From Henckelia pumila (taxonomy: Eukaryota > Streptophyta > Magnoliopsida > Lamiales > Gesneriaceae), in the NCBI RefSeq assembly GCF_033568475.1, contig NC_133123.1, positions 54,877,522-54,941,521 of the forward strand: a DNA stretch of 64,000 nucleotides. The letters run 5' to 3'. The notes below the pieces were generated by a model. That model had not been told where the DNA came from. It was given only the letters and a program-made list of their open reading frames with translations, and searched no databases. Positions 24,299 through 36,000 of the stretch are shown one piece after another (position 1 is the first letter of the stretch; each line of letters starts with the position of its first letter). Both the position numbers and the translations under genes were made by a program.

Positions 24299-27200
24299 CA
24301 CACTACGATTATATGCAAACTCAACAAATGGCAAACATTTTTCCCAACTCTTCAAATTCTTTTTAATTATAGCACGCAACAAAGTTCCTAATGTCCTATT
24401 AACAACCTCAGTTTGACCATCCGTTTGAGGATGACATGTAGTCGAAAATAGTAGTTTAGTACCAAGTTTGCACCATAATGTTTTCCAAAAGTAGCTCAAG
24501 AAACGAGTATCTCTATCAGACACAATACTCCTAGGCATGCCATGCAATCTAACAATTTCATTAAAGAACAAGTCCGCAACATGAGATGCATCATCGGATT
24601 TATGACATGCAATAAAATGAGCCATCTTTGAAAATCGATCAACCACCACAAACACAGAATCCCTCCCCTTATTAGACCTTGGTAATCCTAAAAAAATATC
24701 CATAGAAATGTCTACCCATGGTTCAATAAGAATGGGAAGTGGAGTATACAATCCATGTGGTTGTGTCTTAGACTTAGCTTTCCTACAAGTCACACATCTC
24801 TCACAAATATTCTCAACATCATGCTTCATATGTGGCCAATAAAAAATGTTCATGCAAAGTATCATAAGTTTTAGCCACACCCAAATGTCCCATTAAACCA
24901 CCCCCATGTGATTTTCTAACAAGTAATTCACGAATAGACGATTTAGGCACACATAGCGTATCTTCCTTAAACAAATATCCATCATGCATGAAAAATTTAT
25001 CTTTTGGACCATGAAAACATGACGCATAAATTTTACCATAATCAAGATCACTAGCATACAACTCCTTCACATACTCAAATCCCAAAAACATAGAATCTAG
25101 AGTAGATAGAAGCACATACCTTTGTGATAGAGCATCCGCTACCACGTTTTCCTTCCCTTGCTTGTACTTGATAATGTAGGGAAAAGTCTTTACAAACGCC
25201 ACCCACTTAGCTTCTCCACTTAGCTTCTCACTGAAGCATGCAATTGGTCGTCTTCCTTGCATCAAAACACATACAATCCCTACACCTGACGCATCACATT
25301 CAATTTCAAATGTATTAGAAAAATCAGGCAATACAAATAAAGGAGTATTAATTAATTTTTTCTTAATAATATCAAAATACTTCTCTTGCTCCTCGCCCCA
25401 ATGGAATGGAACGTTCTTCTTGATCACCGCAGTCATAGGAGCCGCCAAAGTGCTAAAATCCTTCACAAATCTCCTATAGAAACTTGCAAGACCATGAAAA
25501 CTTCGAACTTGACCAATAGAAGTAGGCGTTGGCCAATCTCGAATTGCACTTACCTTGTCTTCATCAACTTTGACACCTTGAGCACTCACAACAAAACCAA
25601 GAAACACAAGCTCGTTTGTACAAAACGCACACTTTTTCAAGTTAGCATACAAGTGTTCAGCTTTTAGTGTGATTAGCACAACTCTCAAGTGTTCAACATG
25701 CTCATTCAATTTTTTGTTGTACACCAAGATATCATCAAAATATACCACAACAAATTTTCCAATATAAGCACGCGAAACATGATTCATCAATTTCATAAAA
25801 ATACTAGGTGCATTAGTTAACTCAAATGGCATAAATAACCACTCATACAACCCATACTTAGTTTTAAAGCAGTTTTCCATTCATCACCTTCTCTCATCCG
25901 AATTTGATGGTAACCATTTTTAAAATCAATTTTACTAAAGATGCTAGAACCATACAATTCATCCAACATATCATCTAATCTAGGAATATGATGCCTATAC
26001 TTGATGGTAATATTGTTAATGGCTCTACAATCAACACACATTCTCCATGAACCATCTTTCTTAGGAACCAACAAAACAGGTACAACACAAGGAGACATAG
26101 ACTCATGCATAAATCCCTTATCGAGAAGTTCACTTACCTGCCTTTGTAGCTCTTTTGTTTCCTCCGGGTTACTCCTATAAGCTGGATGATTCGGCAATGC
26201 ACTTCTGGGCACAAGATCAATTTGATGTTTAATTCCCCTCAAAGGTGGTAATCCTTGAAGGTAGATCCTCCGGAAATAATTCGTCAAATTCCTGCAAGAG
26301 AGAAATAACACTACTCGGAAGATTTTCGGCTATATCACTTGTGTTAAGGAGAATCTCCTTATAGAAAATCAACACAAGTGGAGTATGCACATGTAAAATC
26401 TCTCGCAACTCACTCTTTTGGGCCATATATTTTTTTTTATCGGCCTCTTTCCTCTCAATTTTTTTCTCATCTATTTATCTTTCATTCTTTTTTTCTAAAC
26501 CCATCTCACTTTTTTGTTCACTCTTTTTTTCGGCCTCTTATTTCTTTTTCTTTTTCAAATGATCCTCCGATACTTGCTTTGGAGTCATAGGCAACAATAC
26601 AATAGACTCTTTTTTCATAGTAAAAAAATAACGATTTTTAAAACCATCATGTGTTACCTTCCTATCAAATTGCCACGGCCTTCCCAACAATATATGACAA
26701 GCTTGCATAGGAACAACATCACACAAAACTTCATCCTCATACTTACCAATGGAAAAAGGTACCACAACTTTCCTAGTCACTCTCACCTCCGAACTATCAT
26801 GAAACCTCTGCAATCTATATGGTTGAGAATGTTTTAAAGTAGGCAAACCCAATTTTTCAACAAGCTCACTACTCGCCACATTATTACAACTCCCCCCCAT
26901 CAATAATGACACTGCACACTTTATTTTTCACAAAACATCTAGTATGAAATAAATTTTCTCTTTGATTTTCTTCCTCCTCTTTTTGTTGCACATTCAAAAC
27001 TCTCCTAGTCACCAATAACTCTCCAACCACCGCATCATATCCCTCATCATCGGGATCCTCCAACGCAAGAATACCATGATAATTCTCCTCCTCACTCTCC
27101 GACTCAAACTCACCACAAGCATTCATAATCATAATTTTTTTATTTGGACACTGACTAGCAATATGTCCAACACCTTGACATCTAAAGCATTTGATATCTC

Positions 27201-27993
27201 TAGAACGATTAATAGGAGTTTCAGATTTACCTTGCACTCCTTGCTTTGGTGTTTCTTGCTTGGTGTCAATTTTTGGCTTGGACACCAGCTTGACATCCTC
27301 TCGTTTGCCAACGTTTGGACGCCAAGGAGTAGAAGAACCTCCAACAGTAGAATTTCGACCCATGCCCCTTGTTCTAAGTTGTTGTTCTAATTTCATGGCA
27401 ATTTGCACCATCTCCTCAAGATCCATGCAATATCTAAGCTCCACTTGATCTTGAATCTCCCTATTCAAACCACATAAGAAATGAGCCATAGTTGCTTCAC
27501 GATCCTCTTCAATATTAGCCCGGATCATAGTAACTTCCAACTCCTTGAAATAATCTTCAACACTCTTTGGACCTTGCTTCAAATTTTGTAGCAGCCTAAA
27601 CATGTCACGATAGTAGTAATTCGGTACAAATCTCTTCCGCAAAATTTGCTTCATCTCCTCCCATGTCTCAATAGGATGCTCTCGATTTCGCATCCTAGAA
27701 ATAACAAACTGATACAACCAAATAAGAGCATAATCCACAAACTCAACAACCGCCAATTTTATCTTTTTCGCATCACTGTAGTTGTGGCAGTCAAATATGG
27801 ACTCCACTCTCATCTCCCACTCCAAATAAGCCTCTGGATCAGCCTTCCAATGAAAAGAAAGAATTTTCATCTTAATCCCACTAATATTCCCATCTTCTCT
27901 TCCCCCATCAATGTATCTTCCACGCCTTGCTTCTCTTCTATTTCTCCCACCCTCTTGATCTCGCCTATTCCTAGCCCAATTCTCACCGACTTT
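24299..27993 (-). mobile_element. CRM-like Ty3/gypsy fragment, part left of the Athila insertion
   Basis: Minus-strand remains of a chromovirus. Integrase lies at about 24.3-24.9 kb ([20 protein letters not shown]), RNase H and reverse transcriptase at about 25.0-26.3 kb ([30 protein letters not shown]), protease at about 26.5-27.0 kb, and gag with zinc knuckle CFRCQGVGHIASQC at about 27.0-28.0 kb. The text recalls the CRM (centromeric) group, a tentative placement. There is no 3' LTR: the fragment meets the 5S spacer at 24298/24299. It is broken in about five places. The gag start, leader and 5' LTR are at 47575-48529, beyond the inserted Athila-like element. Confidence 0.88.
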
Positions 27994-29418
27994 TGTTGTG
28001 AAAAATACTCGCAAGCGTACGAGTGTCAAGTTTTAGTAAAGTGAAAGAGAGAGTGTCGATCCCACAGGGAATAATTTGAAAATATTCAATACTTGCAATT
28101 AAAATAGTCTTAATTTTATTTAGAAATTTAAACTTTAGAGGGGTTAATGACAAATTAAATAAATAGAGAAAATTGAAAAGCGCGCACAAACACAATCCTT
28201 TAGAGATTATCAATCAGAGAAAAAAATAGTCTAGAGGTTTGATTTCACCTGGTCTCAACAATATTCAATCCCAATCAATCTATTTTCATGAATTCATTTA
28301 AATTAATAACCAAGAACACATAGATTATACTATTTCCCTCTCCCGAGTATCAAATAGAATGTATCAATTACAGATCGATTTCAATATCCCTATAAAAAAT
28401 CTACTTGTAATGATATGTGTGAAACAATGTTCTTTTTAGATTCTATTAAAGTTATAAGCTCTCCCGAGTCATATAAACTATTAAAAGTGTGAATTCTATT
28501 GATCATATTCTAAATCCCCTCTCCCGAGTGCCGGATTCTGAATAAATATGATAAATCAATTTATGGCCAGTAAATTGAAAAGACTATCAAACCTAGAATC
28601 ACAATTAATTTAGAAGAACTCAATTCATTAAAATCAACAATTCATAAATATGTCTTGACCAGGCTACATCGACCTCTAGACTTAAAAAGTTTAGTTCATA
28701 ATAAAATTCATAGCAACATAAATCATGTTCAGAAATTCAAACATAATTCAATCTCAAAAGAAATAAATAAAGTAAATATAACAAATCCGAAGTCTTTCTT
28801 CCGTGTCCGGTTGAAAAGTCTTCGTCTTCGTTCCAAGCAACTCCAAATCTCGATCGAAACTTAAACGACTTTTCTCTCAAGATTATTTTTGTGTAGTGGC
28901 CGCTTCTCCCCTCTCATTTGGTCTGAAAAACCCTTAAATACACCCTTAAGATTCATCCAAACACCTTCCAAAAGTATCCAAAAATTCCCAAAATTAAACA
29001 CAGCACTTCGTCATATAGACTACGACGCGCGGGCGCACCACAGGAGAGGCGGGTGCGCATAGTACACTCTCTCAGACACTTAGTAACTCGACTTCATGCG
29101 CGGGCGCACCACACCAAGATCGGGCGCGCATAGCTTCCTGTGGAAAAATTGTTGAGTTTCACTTCAGTTGACGCGCGGGCGCACCACGACAGGCGCAGGC
29201 GCGCATAGTCGTCTATCCAGGTTTCTTCAAACTACGAACCATCTTCGCTTGCTTCGCTCTTTTCTTGACTTCTATGATTTCTTCTATCATACATTCATTA
29301 TTTCCTGTAATTCCTGATATCCAACAAAAACAACAACAACTTCCACATAATACAGCTCGAAACCAAGCAATTATCCAATAATATCAACACAAATTACGTG
29401 CACAAAAGGCACTTATCA
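27994..29418 (-). repeat. 3' LTR of the Athila-like element
   Basis: 1,425 bp, matching 46150-47574 with about 35 differences by eye. Three GC-rich motifs lie at 29025-29208. Confidence 0.93.
29025..29208. repeat. Three GC-rich motifs, about 73-bp period, in the Athila-like LTR
   Basis: Core GCGCGGGCGC starts at 29027, 29098 and 29173 (spacing 71 and 75). Each unit runs on to a second GC-rich block ending GCGCATAG, for about 37 bp. The other LTR has the same units at about 47181-47364, where several CG sites have become TG or CA. Confidence 0.9.
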
Positions 29419-29419
29419 A

Positions 29420-29432
29420 ATTCCCCCAAACT
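29420..29432 (-). other. Polypurine tract of the Athila-like element
   Basis: Reads AAGTTTGGGGGAA on the minus strand, ending next to the 3' LTR. A close copy, AAGTTTGGGGGGA, lies inside the element at about 38564-38576. Confidence 0.8.
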
Positions 29433-30415
29433 TAAATGTTTGCTAGTCCCGAGCAAAAATCATTCAAGACTCAAACACAAAACACTAACTATTCCAATCA
29501 ACAAATCAAGACCAACCAAGAAATACTATGAAATAATGGCCTTAGCAAAATATTCAGAAAATTTCATCCAATCATATCAAACTATCATTTTTCAAACACA
29601 AGTTTATGACCTCCAAAACTTACAAATCCCGCAACTCACGTGCAAAATACTCTTATCTAACTCAATTCACACATTCATATATCAGGAGGACTTTAACAGG
29701 TGAAAGGATCAAACACAGGATAATTACTTTTGAAACCCACGCAAAAATCAGGTTATTTCACAAAAGAAACTTGTGTGCGTGTTTCGGTCAAAAATTCATA
29801 TTCATTAAGAGTGTCAATCAATCATCCATAAGCTAGATTCTCGCAACCCTTCTTCACTAGTATATTGGGCAACTGAGACTCGGTCAATAGGACTTAATTA
29901 GCTTAAAATGTAAGGTCTGGCTCATGGCTACAAATGAAGGAAAAGAATTCAAAATAAGGAGTAATTCATATTCATGCTCAATCTAACTTCAACTCCTTTT
30001 TCATTAACAATTTCACATTCTTTCTTCTTCAATTCACTTCATTTTTTTTCAACTTTCTTCATTCTTCTTTTTCACAACTTTTTTTTTTCTTTTTCCCAAC
30101 AATTTCAACTTTTTTTTTTCTACTACCTCTTTGCATCTTTCAATTCATCATCACACCATTCCATTTTTTCACAAATAAAACTAGGAGCATATCACAATTT
30201 AGCATTCAAATTACTCTCTTAAAGGTAGGAATTAGTGTATAAGCTATCGGGTAGTCAATGTAGGACCTTGAAATAATCACGAATGGGGGTATAATCACAC
30301 ATTTACACGCATGCCATTCGATTTTCAGATAAAGCTCAAACAAGGTACTAGGGATAAAATTAATAAGGTAGCTTGAAAGGCTCAAACGAATTCAGAAAAA
30401 AATGCCTAAATCATC
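29433..30415 (-). other. Noncoding 3' region of the Athila-like element, left of the LINE
   Basis: AT-rich, with T-rich stretches near 30000-30130. I see no gene. It ends with AAATCATC (30408-30415), the probable LINE target site. Confidence 0.75.
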
Positions 30416-30439
30416 CCTAATCTCAGTATTGCCCGTATT

Positions 30440-33055
30440 GTGCCTCAAAGGGTGTCCGAATTCGCGATTCCGTCGTCTTCTCCGACCATCTCCCCGGCCG
30501 TGACTTTTTCCGGCGTTCCAGACCATGCATTGGACTCGCCTCTTCCTCCTGATTCTTTTAAGACATCCCCCGCTGTCTCTCTTTCCCTGGATTCGACGGG
30601 CTCGGGATCTGAAGGCTCGCAAGTACTGTTCACGCCGAGCCCGTATTTTGTTTCTGCGATTCCGACGAGCTCAGGCTGTTACAGCCCTTTCCAAGGCCCG
30701 ATATGGAATCCTCATCCAATTTTGTTCCAGATGACCCCCACCCCGTTCCATAATTTGCCACCTCCGGAGCTAGTTTTCAGATCTGAGAACCACGGCCTTC
30801 AAACCCTAGCTCCGTCTGGTTGCTTTCCCAATTACTCCGCCGTGGTTCATCCTTTTTCAAATTCCTTCCTCCCTCAGCCTTCCCTTGTCCCTACCGTCGT
30901 ATCTATCCCTTCAATTTCGAGTTCCATGGCCCCGATCGGAAACGCCCAAATTCAAGGTTCTTGGCCGAGTTTCTCACCGAGTCAGGTGATTTTTCCCCCT
31001 CCGCCGCCCGAGTCTGCTCACATGGACCCCAAATTTGTGTTCTCCACCACCTCGCCGGCCCTCGGTGGTACTCCGGCTGGTGACTTACGAGTCAACTCGG
31101 ACGAGTCACACGGCCGCACTCATTGTGTCAACTCATCTGGTCAAAGCATGGTCAACCCAGTCAAAATCATTGACTCCATGGTCAAAATTGGACTTGGTCA
31201 TGGTCAAATGGTTGACTTGGTCAACTCGGTCAAAATTGTTGACCCCTCGATCAATGCAGTCAAAATTGTTGACCATGTGGTCAACCCGGTCAAAATTATT
31301 GACTCTGAAGTCAAAATTGGTGATGTGGACCTTCAAATGGTTGAATTGGACCCTCAAGTCCAAATTGGTGATGTTCAAGTCAAAATTGTTGACCAGCCAG
31401 TCAACTCTAGCTCCAAAATTGTTGATTCAGTCCCTGTTTCTTTTCGGGATGCTTTAGCGCCTCCATCTCCTCAAGCTTCGAGGAAGAGCTTTCCAGATGT
31501 GATCAATTCAATGGAGGATCTTCCGGAGCCGACTTTTCGGGATGGAAAACCGGGTATTCAATTCCCGGATGAGGTAATTTTTTCCCTTATTGAGCCTTTT
31601 AAGTTTGCCTTGGTGGGCAAAATTACGGGGAATCGGTCCACTGCTCCCAATAGCATGATTTCAACTTCCTTTTCTCAAATGGGTTTTAAGACTTCTTTTA
31701 CTCTGAAATTCCTCCCTCGGGGATATTTGGTCATCACTCTTTCTTGTGAAGAGGATTTTGCTTGTCTTTGGACGAAGGGAGAGATTTTTGTGGGAGCAGT
31801 TGGGATCCGCTTTTCCAAGTGGACCCCTGAATTCAAGTTTGAGGCAGAGTCGCCTATTGCCCTTGTCTGGGTCCGATTTCCTGAGCTTCCATTGCACTTA
31901 TATAACAAGAAGAGCCTGTATGCTATCGCCAAAATTCTTGGGAATCCAATTAAATTGGATGAGCATACGGCAGAGAGATCGAGAGGGGATTTTGCCCGTG
32001 TTTGTGTGGAAATGAACGTGCTTGACGAGCGAATTAAGAATGTGTGGGTTGGATGGGGTGAGCACACCCAAGAGATAGAGGTAGTTTATGAGAAGGTCCC
32101 GTCCTTCTGCACTGATTGCAAGATGTTGGGTCATTCTACCTCTGTGTGCTATTCCCACGGGAAGAACCTAAGACCTCCTCGTCCAAAGCCTTCCGTTGGG
32201 AAGGAAAAGGTTGTGATCGGGAACCCTCCTACGCAGTCTCAGGAGGCGGGTCCTTCAGTGGCCCCGGAAGGCCCTGCTCCTTTTGCCCCCGGGGCGGGCA
32301 ATTGGACCACCAAGAAGAGAAGGCGTAACCAGCGGCGGCGGCCACCTCCTCAGGCTGTCCCGCGTAATCAGAATGCCTTCCAAGTTCTTGAGTCTTTACC
32401 TGAGGAGCCTGATCTTTGTCGCTCTGAGTTGAGGACTGAGGCTCCTTTCGAGTCTACTGAGCAGAGTCCAGATCTCCATGTGGATGGAGATGTTGTTAAG
32501 GACATTGCTTCTGGGTCCAGTGATACTGCGATGGGAGGAGATGCTGGTGCTCGTGACCCGCAGTCTGTTGTCACTCCCCATGAGGGATCTGACCCCTGCT
32601 TGGCCCTTTCTTGGGCTCGTCAGGTGGAGGAAGAGGTTAGTGCCTCTTCAGTGGTTGGTGAGATGGAGCTTGGTTTTCCGCAGGTTGTTCCTGTGCCTGC
32701 CTTTGAGGCTACTGATACTTGTACTTTGAATCACAGTAGCCACTCCATCCCCTCGCTTCCTGGGACTCCTGTGGAGTCCTCCGCCCCGTCCTTTGAGGGG
32801 CTTGTCTCTCATAAGGGTACTATTTGTCAGGACGTTGATCCGATCACTGAGTTTGTCAGCGAGGACGACTCAAGTTCCTTCTGTGGGACTGAATCGTGTG
32901 ATGGGAGAGATTTTGGGAGATATGATGAGGATTTTGATTTCTCTGTCTCACCCTCCAAGAGAACGCTTCGTTCTGACACGAAGCAACAGCAGACTCGCCA
33001 GGAGCCTAGAAAGAAGACGGGGCCTTACTCCACCCGTTCCAAATGCAGTGCCTAA
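30440..33055 (+). CDS. LINE ORF1 protein (DUF4283-like and CCHC zinc knuckle), start missing
   Basis: Probable nucleic-acid-binding ORF1 protein of a plant L1 element. The frame is open from just right of a TAA at 30407, but the first in-frame ATG is at 30731, about 97 codons in, so the true start has probably been lost; the coordinate given is a GTG. Counting from it, residues 1-230 are rich in Pro and Ser; 237-331 form a low-complexity run of VKIVD and VNPVKIID repeats; about 375-500 look like DUF4283 (FSLIEPFKFALVGKITGNR; ALVWVRFPELPLHLYNKKSL); a CCHC knuckle, CTDCKMLGHSTSVC, is at 557-570; a basic KKRRRNQRRRPP stretch and an acidic tail follow. The last 13 bp overlap ORF2. Over 870 residues is long for a plant ORF1. 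Confidence 0.85.
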   Translation: MPQRVSEFAIPSSSPTISPAVTFSGVPDHALDSPLPPDSFKTSPAVSLSLDSTGSGSEGSQVLFTPSPYFVSAIPTSSGCYSPFQGPIWNPHPILFQMTPTPFHNLPPPELVFRSENHGLQTLAPSGCFPNYSAVVHPFSNSFLPQPSLVPTVVSIPSISSSMAPIGNAQIQGSWPSFSPSQVIFPPPPPESAHMDPKFVFSTTSPALGGTPAGDLRVNSDESHGRTHCVNSSGQSMVNPVKIIDSMVKIGLGHGQMVDLVNSVKIVDPSINAVKIVDHVVNPVKIIDSEVKIGDVDLQMVELDPQVQIGDVQVKIVDQPVNSSSKIVDSVPVSFRDALAPPSPQASRKSFPDVINSMEDLPEPTFRDGKPGIQFPDEVIFSLIEPFKFALVGKITGNRSTAPNSMISTSFSQMGFKTSFTLKFLPRGYLVITLSCEEDFACLWTKGEIFVGAVGIRFSKWTPEFKFEAESPIALVWVRFPELPLHLYNKKSLYAIAKILGNPIKLDEHTAERSRGDFARVCVEMNVLDERIKNVWVGWGEHTQEIEVVYEKVPSFCTDCKMLGHSTSVCYSHGKNLRPPRPKPSVGKEKVVIGNPPTQSQEAGPSVAPEGPAPFAPGAGNWTTKKRRRNQRRRPPPQAVPRNQNAFQVLESLPEEPDLCRSELRTEAPFESTEQSPDLHVDGDVVKDIASGSSDTAMGGDAGARDPQSVVTPHEGSDPCLALSWARQVEEEVSASSVVGEMELGFPQVVPVPAFEATDTCTLNHSSHSIPSLPGTPVESSAPSFEGLVSHKGTICQDVDPITEFVSEDDSSSFCGTESCDGRDFGRYDEDFDFSVSPSKRTLRSDTKQQQTRQEPRKKTGPYSTRSKCSA
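31149..31430 (+). repeat. GTCAAAATTGTTGAC repeats within LINE ORF1
   Basis: Degenerate direct copies of GTCAAAATTGTTGAC and GTCAAYNYGGTC encode the VKIVD/VNPVKIID run. Both strands are dense in TTGAC. Confidence 0.85.
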
Positions 33056-36000
33056 TTTGGAACATCAGGGGACTCAGGAGCTCTGAGTCCAAGGAGAGGC
33101 TTCATGCCTTGGTGAAAGAGAAGCGTGTCAAGATCTTGGCTATCTTGGAGCCGGTGATTACACTTGACCAGCGCTTCATGACCCGTCGCCTTGGTTTCCA
33201 GAGAGTTCTGTCGAATGTCTTTGGTCATATTTGGGTTTTTTTGGCGGACGATGTGAAGGCGGAGTGTGTCCTTGATCACGCTCAGTTCCTCCATCTTCGC
33301 GTGTCGGCTCCTTTTTTTCCGACCCATGTTTTTTGCTCTTTCGTGTATGCCAAGTGTGACTACATTTTACGGTGCGACTTGTGGGCTTCTTTGCTGCAGG
33401 TCAAGCCTGTTGGTGGTCCTTGGCTTGTCGGGGGGGATTTTAATGTCGTGAGGGATGCCTCCGAGTGTCTTGGCTCTTCTGGTGGGAGGCAGCTCCCCAT
33501 GGACGAGTTTAATCATTTTGTTTTGGAGTCTACGCTGGTTGACGCTGGTTTTGAGGGCTCTTCGTTCACTTGGACGAATAAGTACATTTGGAAGCGTCTT
33601 GATAGAGTTTTTGTTTCTGTGGATTGGGTTGACCATTTCAACTCTATCAGGGTTGAACACCTCAGTCGCACGGTTTCGGATCATTGTCCTCTTTTGGTGT
33701 CTGCTCCTGTCTTTGCTCGGGGGCCGAGCTCGTTTCGGTTCCAGAGCATGTGAACTCGGCACCCGGGGTTCCTTCAAACCGTCAGGCTGAACTGGAACAT
33801 GCCTTGCTCTTTGCAAGGCATGCCCAGGCTCTTTGCCAAGCTGAAACGGTTGAAGGGCCACCTCAAGTGGTGGAACCGGGATGTTTTTGGGAACCCTTTT
33901 GATAAGATCGCTGAGGCGGAGAGGTCGGTTAGACTGGTTGAGGCTTCCTGTGAAGCGGATCCCTCTGAGCATAGCTGGACCCTCTTGTCCAGATGCAATG
34001 AGGAGCTATCTAGAGTCACCGCTATGGAAGCGGATTTTTGGAAGCAGAAAGCTGCTTGTAATTGGCTTGAGGATGGGGAGAGGAATACGAAGCTTTTCCA
34101 CAACATGGTGAAGAAGAAGAATGTGGTTAATAAGATCTTTCATATTTGGGAGGATGGTAATTGCCTCACCTCTCCTGGTCTCATCAAGCAGTCTGGGGCT
34201 GCCTATTTCGAGCGCCTCCTCATTGGAGATCCTTTTGTCCTGGATCTTCCAGATTTTTCTGGCTTCTCCTCGGAGATTTCGGAGGAGGAGAACCATAGCT
34301 TTGCCGCCGCACCTTCCTTGGAGGAGGTTCGTGCTGTCGTCTTTTCCATCCCTCGGGATAGTGTGGCGGGCCCCGATGAGTTTTCTTCGGTTTTTTTTCA
34401 GAGCTGCTGGGATTTTGTGCAGCATGATGTCATGAACGTTGTCCTTGATTTCTTTCGGGGCTCTCTTATGCCCAGGGCTTCACTGCCACCACGATCACTT
34501 TGATCCCCAAAGTCGAGGGTGCGCAAGCTTGGACGGACTTCCGTCCCATCAGCTTGTGTAATGTTTCCAACAAGATTATCTCAAAGCTTTTATACTCTCG
34601 TCTGCGGTCGGTGGTGGGGAGACTCATTTCTCAGAGTTAGAGTGGCTTTGTGCCGGGGCGGATGATTGCTGACAATATCCTTCTAGCGCATGAGCTCACT
34701 CACAGTCTTAATCTCCCTGCCCGTGGTGGTAATGTCATTCTGAAATTGGACATGGCTAAGGCCTATGATAGAGTCCAATGGTCTTTTCTTCTGGATGTCC
34801 TCCGAAGGTTTGGTTTTTTGGAGCAGGTTGTGAGAATGGTGAGGGCTTGCATTTCTTTTTGCAAGTTCTTGGTTAATGTCAATGGCACCCCTGCTGGTTT
34901 CTTTGCTTCCTCGAGGGGCCTAAGACAGGGTGACCCGTTATCTCCCCTCCTCTTTGTTCTTGGAGCGGAGTATCTGTCCCGTGGCTTGGACTGGTTGTTC
35001 CTCCAGCATGCTGGTTTGAGGTATCGGTCTGGGTGTGATTTGCCGATTTCCCATTTGGCCTATGCTGACGATGTCATTATTTTTGCCAATGGGGGATCCC
35101 GTGGTCTTCAGCGTCTCAAATATTTTCTGGCTCACTATGAAAATTGCTCGGGCCAGCTCGTTAATGTGGCCAAGAGTGCTATGATCTTCCCTCCGGGCTG
35201 GACCGCTCGTCGCCGCTCCCGTTTGCTGCAAATCACTGGATTTGCAGAGGGGCAGCTGCCCTTGAAATACCTTGGAGCTCCGCTTTTCCGTGGAAACCGC
35301 AAGTGCTCTCTCTTTGAGCCTCTTCTGCAGTCGGTCCGGAAAAAGCTGGAGGGCTGGGAGTCCCGTTCCCTTGCTCCTGGGAGTAGGATGACGCTGATCC
35401 GCAGTATGCTCCTTTCGATCCCGATCTATCTCTGCCAGGTGATCCAGCCTCCTTTGGCTGTGTTGGAGAAATTGGAGCGTATTTTCAATGCTTTTCTTTG
35501 GGGCTCCAGACCCTTAGAGAAGAAGTGGCACTGGGCCCGCTGGTCTCGCGCTTGTCTCCCTGTGAAAGAAGGAGGTCTGGGTTTTCGCAGGCTCAAGGAC
35601 ATTGTTGACAGCTTTTCCATGAAGCTGTGGTTCAGATTTCGGCAGGGTTCCTCTCTCTGGGCGAGATTCCTTTCGAGGAAGTATTGCCGGACTGTCAGCC
35701 CTATTTGTGCTCCTTCTCGTGGAGCCATTTCCCGCACTTGGAGGCGCTTGCTCCAGATTAGACCTCGTGCGGAGCCTGGTATCCGGTGGAGGATTGGTCT
35801 TGGGGATGTCTCTTTTTGGGATGATACTTGGTTGGGTGATGCCCCTTTGTCGAGCAGGTGTAATGTCAGAGGGGATCGGTGTGTGCGTGTCTTTAGCTTC
35901 CTTTTGGAGGGAGACTGGGATTTTGATCTCCTTTTCACTGTTGTCGCTCCCTCGGTGGCGGAGGAGATCGTTCAGATTCCTGTTTTGGTGGATGAGCCGG

